The notes below the pieces were generated by a model. It worked only from the letters and a program-made list of their open reading frames with translations, was not told the origin of the DNA and made no database searches. A stretch of DNA of 31,305 nucleotides from CANJDH01 sp031430015 (lineage in GTDB: Bacteria > Pseudomonadota > Gammaproteobacteria > Burkholderiales > JAEUOS01), in NCBI GenBank assembly GCA_031430015.1, contig JANPAR010000320.1:1-31305 (forward strand). The letters run 5' to 3'. Position 1 is the stretch's first letter. Every line of letters begins with the position of its first letter. A program made the position numbers and the translations under genes. This document shows positions 15,992-24,070 of the stretch, one piece after another.

Positions 15992-17476
15992 ATGTTTGAA
16001 GCTGCAGAACTGGGGCACAACGTCGGCAAGGAAGAGTACGCAACGCGCGAACCCAAGCTGCGCGAGGCCCTGCTCAAGGCGCAGTACGACCTTCTCGCCC
16101 ACGCGAAATTTCCCGCGGTGATCATCATCGGTGGTGTCGATGGCGCGGGCAAGGGCGAGACCGTCAATCTGCTCAACGAGTGGATGGATCCGCGCCACAT
16201 CGTCACCCACGCCTTCGGTGCGCCGTCGGATGAGGAGTCGGAGCGGCCACCTATGTGGCGGTTCTGGCGTGCGCTGCCGCCCAAGGGGCGCATTGGCGTG
16301 CTGTTTGGGTCGTGGTACACCGAGCCGATTGTCAGCCGCGTCCTCAAGAAGACCAAGTCCGCAGAGGCAATGCACGCGATCGAGGAGATTCGCCACTTTG
16401 AAAGCATGCTCCGGGCCGAAGGTGCGCTGGTGCTCAAGTTCTGGTTTCACCTCTCGAAAGACGCGCAGAAAAAGCGCCTTAGGACGCTCGAGAAGGACCC
16501 CAAGACGCGCTGGCGGGTGACCGACACAGACTGGGAGCGTTTCAAGATGTACGACCGGTTTCGCGAGGTATCGGAGAATTTTCTGCGCGAGACCAGCACC
16601 GGCGAGGCGCCGTGGCTGATCATCGAAGGCACCGATGCGAACTACCGTTATCTGAGCGCCGGCACGGCCTTGCTCGATGCCATCAATAAGCGCCTCAGCG
16701 AGGCTTCGTTGCCGGCAGTGCGCCAGCAGGCCACTGCTGCGCCGCTGGAACCAGCGCTCGACAAGCGCAACATCCTGAACGCCCTCGACTACAAACAGGC
16801 CCTGGGCAAAAAGGACTACGAGAAGCAGCTCGAAAAATACCAGGGCCGGCTCAACCTGCTCACACGCGATCCGCGTTTTGCGGCGAAGTCATTGCTTTGC
16901 GTATTCGAGGGGCAGGATGCGGCCGGCAAAGGCAGCAGCATCCGGCGCATTACCGGCGCGCTCGACGCACGCCACTATCGCGTGATTCCGGTAGCGGCGC
17001 CAACCGAAGAAGAGCGTGCCCAGCCCTACCTGTGGCGCTTCTGGCGACATTTGCCGCGCCACGGCCGCGTCACGATTTTTGACCGCTCATGGTACGGGCG
17101 CGTGCTGGTCGAACGGGTTGAGAAGTTCTGCGCCGAGGCCGACTGGATGCGCGCCTATCATGAGATCAATGACTTTGAAGAGCAACTCGTGCGCAACGGC
17201 GTGATCGTCGTCAAGTTCTGGGTGGCGATCACCAAGGAGGAGCAGTTGCGGCGTTTCAACGAGCGCAAGAAGATCGCGCACAAGAATTTCAAGATTACCG
17301 AAGAGGACTGGCGCAATCGCAAGAAGTGGGCCGACTACGAGCGTGCGGTGTGCGACATGGTCGAGCGCACCAGCACCGCGATCGCACCTTGGCACGTGGT
17401 GCCCGCCAACGACAAGCTGTTCGCGCGCATCCACATGCTCAAGACCATCTGCGAGAGTGTGGAGCGCGTCCTCTAG
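15992..17476 (+). CDS. pap: Polyphosphate:AMP phosphotransferase (two-domain PPK2, class II)
   Basis: A 494-residue protein of two fused PPK2 domains. PAP enzymes phosphorylate AMP to ADP with polyphosphate. Domain 1 (about 1-240) has a P-loop GGVDGAGKGE (47-56), but the lid position reads FGSWYTEPI, lacking the Asp-Arg pair. Domain 2 (about 260-494) has EGQDAAGKGS (306-315) and the intact lid FDRSWYGRV (363-371). A degenerate first domain and active second domain are usual for PAP. The ATG at 15992 is chosen because GGAGG lies just upstream; the frame is open 91 codons further but overlaps the amidohydrolase. Its stop is six bases from that of the convergent lipoprotein gene. Confidence 0.92.
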   Translation: MFEAAELGHNVGKEEYATREPKLREALLKAQYDLLAHAKFPAVIIIGGVDGAGKGETVNLLNEWMDPRHIVTHAFGAPSDEESERPPMWRFWRALPPKGRIGVLFGSWYTEPIVSRVLKKTKSAEAMHAIEEIRHFESMLRAEGALVLKFWFHLSKDAQKKRLRTLEKDPKTRWRVTDTDWERFKMYDRFREVSENFLRETSTGEAPWLIIEGTDANYRYLSAGTALLDAINKRLSEASLPAVRQQATAAPLEPALDKRNILNALDYKQALGKKDYEKQLEKYQGRLNLLTRDPRFAAKSLLCVFEGQDAAGKGSSIRRITGALDARHYRVIPVAAPTEEERAQPYLWRFWRHLPRHGRVTIFDRSWYGRVLVERVEKFCAEADWMRAYHEINDFEEQLVRNGVIVVKFWVAITKEEQLRRFNERKKIAHKNFKITEEDWRNRKKWADYERAVCDMVERTSTAIAPWHVVPANDKLFARIHMLKTICESVERVL

Positions 17477-17482
17477 CGCAAT

Positions 17483-17989
17483 CTAATGGCTGACCCGCGT
17501 CACACCGGTACCGGAGAGCAGGCGCACGCGCTCGCCGGGTTTGAAGGTTTCATCGGCTTCTTGCGTGATCGCGCGCAGTTCGCCATTGTCGAGCTTGACG
17601 GTGACTTCCACACCGGCCTTGCGCCCGAGGCCGCCTTCAATCGCTTGACCGGCAAGGCCGCCGGCGACAGCGCCGAGTACTGACGTGATGATGCTGCCCT
17701 TGCCGCCGCCAACACTGCTGCCAGCCACGCCGCCGACGACGCCACCGGCCACAGTGCCCGCGCCGGAGGGTGCTTTTTCAATCGTGACCTGGCGCACGCT
17801 CTCGACCACACCCATGCGCACGGTTTGTTCGCGCTGGGCCTGTCCCGGCGTGTAGACGCTGCCCGAACTCGACGGGCTGGCACAGCCGGCCGCAAAGGCG
17901 GCGGCGAGTACTGTTGCGAGCGCTGCGACCGCGCGGGTGGCTCTGCTGCAAACCGGCTTGACCGGCGTGATGCCTGACTGTGTATTCAT
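17483..17989 (-). CDS. Glycine-zipper outer-membrane lipoprotein (SlyB/Pcp-like)
   Basis: A 168-residue lipoprotein precursor. The signal peptide has a hydrophobic ALATVLAAAFAA core ending in AAGC, a slightly atypical lipobox followed by a Ser-rich linker. The middle carries RMGVVESVRQVTIEK and a glycine-zipper segment (GTVAGGVVGGVAGSSVGGGKGS and LGAVAGGLAGQAIEGG-like), the hallmark of Rick_17kDa/SlyB surface lipoproteins. The C-terminal strand region VEVTVKLDNGELRAITQ is also typical. I start at 17989 because AAGGA lies eight bases upstream; the Met three codons earlier is inside that ribosome site. The role is probably envelope integrity; it lies downstream of the PfkB kinase. Confidence 0.87.
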   Translation of the reverse strand: MNTQSGITPVKPVCSRATRAVAALATVLAAAFAAGCASPSSSGSVYTPGQAQREQTVRMGVVESVRQVTIEKAPSGAGTVAGGVVGGVAGSSVGGGKGSIITSVLGAVAGGLAGQAIEGGLGRKAGVEVTVKLDNGELRAITQEADETFKPGERVRLLSGTGVTRVSH

Positions 17990-18050
17990 GGCGCCCATCC
18001 TTTTTACCAGCACCGCCGGGGTGGCGGCGCCGTACTTGCACTGGAAAAAA

Positions 18051-18998
18051 TTACCAAAGACTGAACCCGAAATGCTTGGCATACAGCTCGCCAATCTCAT
18101 CGCGCGTCAGCCGGTGATTCTGCGCGCCGGCGTGCGCGATCTTGATTGCACCCATGATGCCGGCCAGGCGGCCAACGTCTTCCCAATCGAGCTTGTTGAC
18201 GATGCCGAACAACAAACCGGCGCGGTAGGCATCGCCGCACCCGGTCGGGTCAACCACCTTCTCTGCTTTAACGCTGGGAATGTCGAGGCGTTGACCATCG
18301 GCGTAGATATAGGATCCTTCGGCGCCACGGGTGACGAACAGCGCCTGCACCAGCTTGGCGATTTCTTCCATCGACTGGCCGGTCTTTTCCTGCAGCATGC
18401 GCGCTTCGTAGTCGTTGACGGCGACGTAGTCGGCCATGCTGATGAAATCCATCAACTCTTCGCCGGAAAACATCGGCAGGCCCTGGCCCGGATCGAAAAT
18501 GAAGGGGACGCCGGCCTCGGCGAACTCGCGCGCGTGCTGGAGCATGCCCTCGCGCCCGTCCGGGGCAACGATGCCGAGCCTGACATCCTCGGCGTCCGCG
18601 ACGTGGTTGACCTGGGATGAATTCATCGCGCCCGGATGAAATGCGGTGATCTGGTTGTCATCGAGGTCGGTAGTGATGAAGGCCTGGGCCGTGAAGGTTT
18701 CCGGCACCATCGCAATGTGCCGCGCTTCGAGGCCCAGGTTGGACAGGCGATCGAAGTAGGCGTCGCAGTCTTCGCCTACCGCAGCCATGATCAGCGGCTC
18801 TTCTTCCGGCTTGGAGGCGATCATCTTGAGATTGTAGGCAATATTGCCGGCGCAGCCGCCGTATTCACGGCGCAACTCCGGTACGAGAAACGCGACGTTA
18901 AGGATGTGTACCTGGTCAGGCAGTATGTGATCCTTGAACTTGCCCTGAAACACCATGATGTTGTCAAACGCCATTGAGCCGCAGATGAGTACCGACAT
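18051..18998 (-). CDS. PfkB-family carbohydrate/nucleoside kinase (adenosine kinase-like)
   Basis: A 315-residue ribokinase-fold kinase. PfkB motif 1 is seen in YGGCAGNIAYNL (47-58) and motif 2 in DPTGCGDAYRAGLL (250-263), with Asp256 as catalytic base and the anion hole in TGCGD. The beta-lid region near FQGKFKDHILPD and the conserved AFHPGAM suit the adenosine-kinase-like group common in betaproteobacteria; some members act on other nucleosides or sugars. The ATG is preceded by AAGG. The 217-base spacer upstream contains a 12-bp triple repeat. It is probably cotranscribed with the lipoprotein gene 61 bases downstream. Confidence 0.88.
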   Translation of the reverse strand: MSVLICGSMAFDNIMVFQGKFKDHILPDQVHILNVAFLVPELRREYGGCAGNIAYNLKMIASKPEEEPLIMAAVGEDCDAYFDRLSNLGLEARHIAMVPETFTAQAFITTDLDDNQITAFHPGAMNSSQVNHVADAEDVRLGIVAPDGREGMLQHAREFAEAGVPFIFDPGQGLPMFSGEELMDFISMADYVAVNDYEARMLQEKTGQSMEEIAKLVQALFVTRGAEGSYIYADGQRLDIPSVKAEKVVDPTGCGDAYRAGLLFGIVNKLDWEDVGRLAGIMGAIKIAHAGAQNHRLTRDEIGELYAKHFGFSLW

Positions 18999-19045
18999 GT
19001 TGTGCCTTGTGTTGAGGAAGAAATATTGGGGAAAATAATTGCGGG

Positions 19046-19081
19046 TTGGAGCGGCTCATGGAGCGGATCATGGAGCGGATC
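19046..19081. repeat. Three 12-bp tandem repeats (unit ATGGAGCGGATC)
   Basis: Positions 19046-19057 read TTGGAGCGGCTC and the next two units both read ATGGAGCGGATC exactly. The array lies about 50 bases upstream of the PfkB kinase start, in its probable leader. It does not belong to a recognisable gene. Copy number change by slippage is possible and would alter the leader length. Confidence 0.85.
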
Positions 19082-19215
19082 AAACCGGCGCGCTGATAGC
19101 AACCGGTTGATGCCAGCGACGGCCTTGTTTGATTCTGTTTGCGCACGCCAGCAGCTGCTAATGTGCACTCGGAAACTGAGAATTTTACGTGCTGTTTGGC
19201 AGGCCGCCGCTACCT

Positions 19216-20202
19216 TTACGGATAAAAGGCATAAAGCCGGTAACCGGCGGCTTTGATCTGGCTGGCATCGAGCATGATGCGCACCGGCAACTCCGAATTG
19301 GGTGCCATCTGCGCGGCAGCGGCGTACTCGCGCGGTGCGAACACACGCCGCGCCAGCGCTCCCTCCTGCGCGTCAGTCAGGGTCAATTCAAGATGGGGTG
19401 CATCCTGGGCGTAGGCGGCGCGGTTGCGCAACAGAGCGATCAGGGCCAGCACATTCTTGTTGACCGGTTCGGCCTGTAAGTCGTGCGACTCGATGGTGAT
19501 GGCCTGCGCATCGCGCGGTGCAGCGAAAGTACAGGCGAGTTGCTGGCAGAGCGCGGCGAGCGCGGGTTTGGTCTCCGGATAGCGCGCGGCGATTTCGTTG
19601 CGGTAGAAATAGGCACCCTGCAATGCCAGGCCGCACAGAGCGACGAGCGCGCCAGTTGTGCTCCACCTGGCGAAGCGTGGACGTTGCGGAGCTGGCGTGG
19701 CGGCTGAAGGTGCCGCTGTGGCTGCGAGCGTTTCTGCTCCCGTTTCCGCGATTGTTGCTTCGGATGTTGAGTAGGATGTTGGTTCGGATGCTGCGTCGAT
19801 GGTGCGTGCGCCTGGGGCGGTGGTGGGCGCCGCATCTAACTCCACCGGCGTTTCTGCTGGCGCCGCTTCCAACGGCGCTGGCGGCAGCGTGGCGTCTTCT
19901 GCGGCTGCTCGTGTCGAGCCGAGAACCACTGCCGCCGTGGTCGATTCCGGACTGGTGATGCTGGCAGCGTTCAGGCCGGCCGCATGCGAGGACGCACTGC
20001 CATCGTCAACATCACCGTATGCGGTGCCCGCTCGCGTTGCATCCGCGAACTCCGCGTCTCCTTGGGTGTGCACCAGATTTTCCAGTGCGCTGAACACGGT
20101 GCTGCATGCACCGCAGCGAACCTTGCCCTGCTGTGCCAACAGTTGCTCGGAGGTGACACGAAACGCTGTGCCGCAGGCGGCGCAGCAGGTGAGCATGCTC
20201 AT
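19216..20202 (-). CDS. Zinc-ribbon (MJ0042 type) and DUF3426 membrane protein
   Basis: About 328 residues. The N-terminus is an MJ0042 finger with CxxC pairs at Cys7/Cys10 and Cys30/Cys33 (TCCAACGTAFRV ... VRCGACSTVF). A long Ala/Thr/Pro/Ser-rich linker follows (about 60-175), then one membrane helix (about 182-199, TTGALVALCGLALQGAYFY) and a C-terminal DUF3426 region ending in the usual GYRLYAFYP. Topology is therefore a cytoplasmic finger and a periplasmic domain; function is unknown. Two ATGs, 20202 and 20196, fit; an extension to a TTG at 20244 lacks support. Its place downstream of prmA is a familiar Burkholderiales arrangement. Confidence 0.88.
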   Translation of the reverse strand: MSMLTCCAACGTAFRVTSEQLLAQQGKVRCGACSTVFSALENLVHTQGDAEFADATRAGTAYGDVDDGSASSHAAGLNAASITSPESTTAAVVLGSTRAAAEDATLPPAPLEAAPAETPVELDAAPTTAPGARTIDAASEPTSYSTSEATIAETGAETLAATAAPSAATPAPQRPRFARWSTTGALVALCGLALQGAYFYRNEIAARYPETKPALAALCQQLACTFAAPRDAQAITIESHDLQAEPVNKNVLALIALLRNRAAYAQDAPHLELTLTDAQEGALARRVFAPREYAAAAQMAPNSELPVRIMLDASQIKAAGYRLYAFYP

Positions 20203-20354
20203 GCGTGACGGGGCTGCTGTGGATTCATGAAAGGTGCCGGACAACGATGATGCGTGGTGCTCTGCCGGCAGTATTGCAGTGACATACAGAGTAACGAGCG
20301 AGTGACGAGCGATGAGGCGTAGTCAAGAATACTGGGTCGGTGCGCCGGGCTGGC

Positions 20355-21254
20355 CTAGGAACGCTTTCCGCTCAGACAAACCCAACCCTCTTCGCTGCGC
20401 CAAACCGCCAGCGCGATGAAGGGCGCATAGGCTGCAATGACTTCTTCTGCTTGCGATTCGAGAATACCAGAAAGGGTCAGTTGCCCACCGGGCTGCACGC
20501 GTGCCGCGAGCGCGGGGGCCATGACCTTGAGTGGATTGGTAAGAATGTTGGCAACTACCGTGTCGTAGAGGCCCGCTGGCAGGGCGCCGGCGGCGTGCGC
20601 CATCACCACGCATGCGTTGGCTGCGGCATTGTCGCGCGTGGCGGTGAGGGCCTGGGTGTCGATATCGGTGGCGGCCACCGGGCGCGCGCCGAGCAGGGCG
20701 GCGGCGATGGCGAGCACGCCGGAGCCGCAGCCATAGTCGAGCAGGCTGCAGCCACTTTGTACATGCGCGTCCAGCCACGCCAGACACATGCGTGTGGTCG
20801 GGTGGCTGCCAGTGCCAAACGCGAGGCCGGGGTCGAGCCGGATCGAGATGGCGTCGGGGTCGGGCGCGTTGTGCCACGTTGGCACGATCCACAAGCGCGC
20901 GGAAATGCGAATCGGGTCGAACTGGGATTGGGTCAGGCGCACCCAGTCCTGCTCTTCAACACTCGTGAATGTGCAAGCCGGGACTGCAGCCAGACCCGCC
21001 GCGCTGGCCGCGCCCTCCACGAGAGAAATCAGAGCCGTTTCGCTCTGGCCCGCATCAAACAATGCGAAGACGCCATTGCGCTGCCAGCCTGCTTCCACAG
21101 CGCTGCCAGGTTCGCCAAACAGCGGCTTCTCGTCCGGCGTGCCGGCGTCGGCATCTTCAACCGAAACTGACAGCGCGCCGGCTTCGAGCAGTGCATCGCC
21201 CATCGCTTCGGTGCGCGCGGCATCGCAGATGAAGCGCAGTTCACGCCAGGCCAT
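20355..21254 (-). CDS. prmA: Ribosomal protein L11 methyltransferase
   Basis: A 299-residue SAM-dependent methyltransferase that trimethylates L11 residues. It has the small N-terminal substrate domain (MAWRELRF ... ALSVSVEDADAG), the linker WVRLTQSQFDPI, then the Rossmann domain with GTGSHPTTRMCL (147-158), SAM loop DYGCGSG (173-179), acidic DID after strand 2 (197-199) and active motif NILTNPL (236-242). Length is normal. It is separated from accC by 133 bases holding a small hairpin. An accBC-prmA succession is common in gamma- and betaproteobacteria. Confidence 0.96.
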   Translation of the reverse strand: MAWRELRFICDAARTEAMGDALLEAGALSVSVEDADAGTPDEKPLFGEPGSAVEAGWQRNGVFALFDAGQSETALISLVEGAASAAGLAAVPACTFTSVEEQDWVRLTQSQFDPIRISARLWIVPTWHNAPDPDAISIRLDPGLAFGTGSHPTTRMCLAWLDAHVQSGCSLLDYGCGSGVLAIAAALLGARPVAATDIDTQALTATRDNAAANACVVMAHAAGALPAGLYDTVVANILTNPLKVMAPALAARVQPGGQLTLSGILESQAEEVIAAYAPFIALAVWRSEEGWVCLSGKRS

Positions 21255-21306
21255 GGTGCATGCTCCTTTGGTGAAAGCTCCTCCGGTGCCGGGTCTCTTG
21301 GCGCAT

Positions 21307-21323
21307 GCATCCTTGCTGGATGC
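21307..21323. other. Small hairpin between accC and prmA
   Basis: GCATCC and GGATGC are perfect inverted arms around a five-base loop. It lies in the 133-base accC-prmA spacer and is not followed by a T-run on either strand, so it is unlikely to be an intrinsic terminator. It may be an attenuation or RNA-processing structure, or chance. Confidence 0.4.
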
Positions 21324-21387
21324 TCAAAGGGCGCATGTTCACGCGCTCAACTCCCGCTTGCCGCATACGCCGATGATTGCGCGAGGC

Positions 21388-22740
21388 TCAAACCGATGAG
21401 CGCGCCGCGAGCTTCTGTTCGAGATAGTGAATGCTGGTACCGCCCGCCATGAAGTTGGTGTCGTCCATCAACAGCCGGTGCAGCGGCAGATTGGTCAAGA
21501 TGCCTTCAATGACCGTCTCGGACAGGGCGATGCGCATGCGCGCCAACGCCTGCGCGCGGTCGCCGCCGTAAGTGATCACTTTGCCGATCATCGAGTCGTA
21601 GTTAGGCGGTACGAAATAACCGGCGTAGGCGTGCGAATCGACGCGTACCCCCGGGCCACCCGGCGGGTGGTAGGTGGTGATGCGCCCCGGGCTGGGGGTG
21701 AATTTGAATGGATCTTCGGCATTGATGCGGCACTCGATGGCATGGCCCTTGAGCACGACGTCTTTTTGGCGGAAGCGCAGCTTCTCGCCCGCCGCAATAT
21801 GAATCTGCTCCTGCACGATGTCGATGCCGGTGATCAGTTCGGTCACCGGATGCTCGACCTGCACCCGGGTGTTCATCTCGATAAAGAAGAACTCGTTGTT
21901 CTCGTACAAAAACTCAAACGTGCCGGCACCGCGATAGCCGATCTTGCGGCAGGCTTCTGCACAGCGCTCGCCAATGCGCTCGATCAGGCGGCGCGGTATC
22001 CCCGTGGCAGGTGCTTCCTCGATGACTTTCTGGTGGCGGCGCTGCATCGAGCAGTCGCGCTCGCCCAGCCACACGGCCTGGCGGTGCTGGTCGGCGAGGA
22101 TCTGGATCTCGATGTGACGCGGGTTTTCGAGAAACTTTTCCATGTAGACCATCGGATTGCCGAACGCCGTCTGCGCTTCCGAGCGCGTCATCGTCACGGC
22201 GTTGAGCAGCGCAGCCTCGGTGTGCACCACGCGCATGCCGCGCCCGCCGCCGCCGCCGGCGGCCTTGATGATGACCGGGTATTTGACGGTGCGTGCGGTG
22301 GCAATAATCTCTTTCGGGTCATCCGGCAGCGCACCGCCGGAGCCGGGCACGCACGGCACGCCGGCCTTGAGCATCGCCTGCTTGGCCGAGACCTTGTCGC
22401 CCATCATGCGGATCGATTCAGGACGCGGGCCGATGAACACGAAACCGCTTTTCTCGACCCGCTCGGCGAAGTCGGCGTTTTCCGACAAAAAGCCGTAGCC
22501 GGGATGGATCGCTTGCGCGTCGGTTACCTCGGCAGCGCTGATGATGGCTGCCATGTTGAGGTAGCTCTGGGGCGACGGTGCCGGGCCGATGCACACCGAC
22601 TCATCGGCGAGCCGCACGTATTTGGCTTCAGCATCTGCTTCGGAATGCACGACCACCGTGCGGATGCCCATTTCGCGGCAGGCACGCTGGATGCGCAATG
22701 CAATCTCGCCGCGATTGGCGATCAGGATTTTTTCGAACAT
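21388..22740 (-). CDS. accC: Biotin carboxylase subunit of acetyl-CoA carboxylase
   Basis: A 450-residue ATP-grasp enzyme that carboxylates biotin on AccB, the first step of fatty acid synthesis. It starts MFEKILIANRGEIALRI, the family norm; an ATG two codons earlier (22746) is also possible, but the further extension to 22836 overlaps accB and is not kept. Signatures are AIHPGYGFLSENADFAE, AAGGGGGRGMRVV (ATP glycine loop), GERDCSMQRRHQKVIEEAP, FIEMNTRVQVEHPVTELITGID and RINAEDP. It lies 16 bases downstream of accB and is surely cotranscribed. Confidence 0.97.
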   Translation of the reverse strand: MFEKILIANRGEIALRIQRACREMGIRTVVVHSEADAEAKYVRLADESVCIGPAPSPQSYLNMAAIISAAEVTDAQAIHPGYGFLSENADFAERVEKSGFVFIGPRPESIRMMGDKVSAKQAMLKAGVPCVPGSGGALPDDPKEIIATARTVKYPVIIKAAGGGGGRGMRVVHTEAALLNAVTMTRSEAQTAFGNPMVYMEKFLENPRHIEIQILADQHRQAVWLGERDCSMQRRHQKVIEEAPATGIPRRLIERIGERCAEACRKIGYRGAGTFEFLYENNEFFFIEMNTRVQVEHPVTELITGIDIVQEQIHIAAGEKLRFRQKDVVLKGHAIECRINAEDPFKFTPSPGRITTYHPPGGPGVRVDSHAYAGYFVPPNYDSMIGKVITYGGDRAQALARMRIALSETVIEGILTNLPLHRLLMDDTNFMAGGTSIHYLEQKLAARSSV

Positions 22741-22756
22741 CGGCATGCTGCTGTAC

Positions 22757-23215
22757 CTATTCGATGACGAACAGCACTTGCCCGTATTCGACCGGCTGGC
22801 CGTTTTCGACCAATATCTGGCGCACCACGCCGGCATGGTCTGCCGGCAGCTCGTTGAGCAGTTTCATGGCTTCAATAATGCACAGCACGTCACCTTCCTT
22901 GACCTCGGTGCCGACATCGACAAAGACCTTGGAGCCGGGCGAGGCCGAGCGGTAGAAGGTGCCGACCATCGGCGACTTGACCGAATGGCCGCTGGGGGCG
23001 GGTGGTGCTGCCGGGGGCGCGGCAGCGGCGGATGCCGCAGCCGGTGCCAAAGCTTGCATCGGTGCCGGCGCGGGCATGTAGCCATGCGCGGGTGGAGCGT
23101 AGGCCGCGCCCGACTTGACGATGCGCACCTTCTCCTCGCCTTCGGTGACTTCCAGTTCTGCGATCCCTGAGTTTTCGACCAACTCGATCAGGGTCTTGAG
23201 TTTTCTTAAATCCAT
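22757..23215 (-). CDS. accB: Biotin carboxyl carrier protein of acetyl-CoA carboxylase
   Basis: A 152-residue carrier. The N-terminus MDLRKLKTLIELVENSGIAELEV is typical and is followed by an Ala/Pro-rich mobile linker (about 40-78) and the biotinyl domain, with the biotin-accepting Lys118 in EAMKL. The thumb region between SPMVGTFYRSASPGSKVFV is present, as in bacterial BCCPs. An AAGGTGA ribosome site stands seven bases before the ATG. The 210-base non-coding stretch upstream gives it a long leader; in E. coli accBC is autoregulated by AccB, which has not been shown here. Confidence 0.97.
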   Translation of the reverse strand: MDLRKLKTLIELVENSGIAELEVTEGEEKVRIVKSGAAYAPPAHGYMPAPAPMQALAPAAASAAAAPPAAPPAPSGHSVKSPMVGTFYRSASPGSKVFVDVGTEVKEGDVLCIIEAMKLLNELPADHAGVVRQILVENGQPVEYGQVLFVIE

Positions 23216-23388
23216 TTAAATCACCTTTAATAGCTTCAAATGTCTTTCAAAATCCCGTATTCCTGGAAATCGGTATCGCGCAAGAACAGGTGCCGGGAGG
23301 CCGGTCGCAACATCGCTTCTTCGGATACGGGCGGCTATCGAAAATCGACTCAGCGTGCAGATGATGTCGAGGAGGCGGAATTGACTAA

Positions 23389-23429
23389 ATTTTAACCGAT
23401 TTTAGCCAAATTCTTCAGCCGCGATTCAA
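23389..23429 (-). promoter_or_regulatory. Probable accBC promoter region with two TAAAAT boxes
   Basis: On the minus strand two TAAAAT hexamers occur at 23404-23399 and 23394-23389, an A+T-rich patch in an otherwise GC-rich spacer. TTGAAT at 23429-23424 could serve as a -35 with a long 19-base spacing for the first. Transcription from here would give accB a leader of about 165-175 bases. Position makes it credible; hexamer matches alone are modest. Confidence 0.4.
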
Positions 23430-24070
23430 AGTGGTGTCAGTGACGCCATGAGTTCTGCATACGTCATTTTGCCCAACTTGCGCAAGGCGACTGCGCCACT
23501 GCGATCCAGAATCAGGGTGAACGGCAGCGCGCCAGACGAATTCCCTGCGGCTTTCACCAGATCAAGCGCTTGTGCACCGCCTTCGAGCAGAAGGTAGCTA
23601 ATTCCCAGTTTGACGGCAAATGGCTTCATATTATTCGCATAATCGATGCCGATGCCTGCAAATTGGACGCGCTTGCCTTCGACAGTTTGACTCGCACGCT
23701 GAAAGTCCGGCATTTCTTCAAGGCAGGGCGCGCACCAGCTTGCCCAAAAGTTGACGACCAATGGCCGCCCTTTGAAGGCAGACAAGCTGACGGAGCGACC
23801 ATCGAGATCGTTGAAGGCAGTCGTCCAGAGGGCATGCGGTGCCGCCTTACCGGCATCGCTGCCCCCGGCCATGCCGGCGTCCGTTAGCCAGTGGTGCAGC
23901 GCAAACCCGCTCATTCCAGCCACGGCGCCGCCCGCCAGCAACGCGCCAGTTTGCAGCCCGCCTCGCAGCCATTTGCGCCGTGCCGACGAGGCTGTGGGGG
24001 CGTCGGTGCCGCCGGCGTCACCCAAGTCACCCAAGCCGCCCAAGTCGCCAGGGCCGGGCGGGGCGGCCAT
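23426..24070 (-). CDS. TlpA/ResA-like membrane-anchored thiol-disulfide oxidoreductase
   Basis: A 214-residue thioredoxin-fold protein. The active site is WASWCAPC with Cys113 and Cys116 and a later cis-Pro in ALPFTLILD. A hydrophobic segment (about 37-58, GLQTGALLAGGAVAGMSGFAL) after an Arg-rich RRKWLRGG should anchor it with the domain in the periplasm. TlpA-type proteins reduce specific disulfides, for example in cytochrome c or oxidase assembly. The first 28 residues are a Gly/Asp/Leu repeat encoded by 9-base repeats. Its ATG overlaps the upstream stop as TGATG. The cytoplasmic tail is longer than usual for the family. Confidence 0.88.
   Translation of the reverse strand: MAAPPGPGDLGGLGDLGDAGGTDAPTASSARRKWLRGGLQTGALLAGGAVAGMSGFALHHWLTDAGMAGGSDAGKAAPHALWTTAFNDLDGRSVSLSAFKGRPLVVNFWASWCAPCLEEMPDFQRASQTVEGKRVQFAGIGIDYANNMKPFAVKLGISYLLLEGGAQALDLVKAAGNSSGALPFTLILDRSGAVALRKLGKMTYAELMASLTPL
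24021..24056. repeat. 9-bp codon repeat in the TlpA-like N-terminus
   Basis: Plus-strand units CCCAAGTCA, CCCAAGCCG, CCCAAGTCG and a decayed CCAGGGCCG run in phase, encoding the Gly-Leu-Gly-Asp series at about residues 8-18 of the TlpA-like protein. Multiples of three keep the frame, so slippage would only lengthen or shorten the cytoplasmic tail. Confidence 0.8.

Noticed and set aside
21427..22767. A 446-codon plus-strand frame opposite accC
   Set aside because: It mirrors the conserved accC sequence; the His/Arg-rich product is typical of an antisense shadow.
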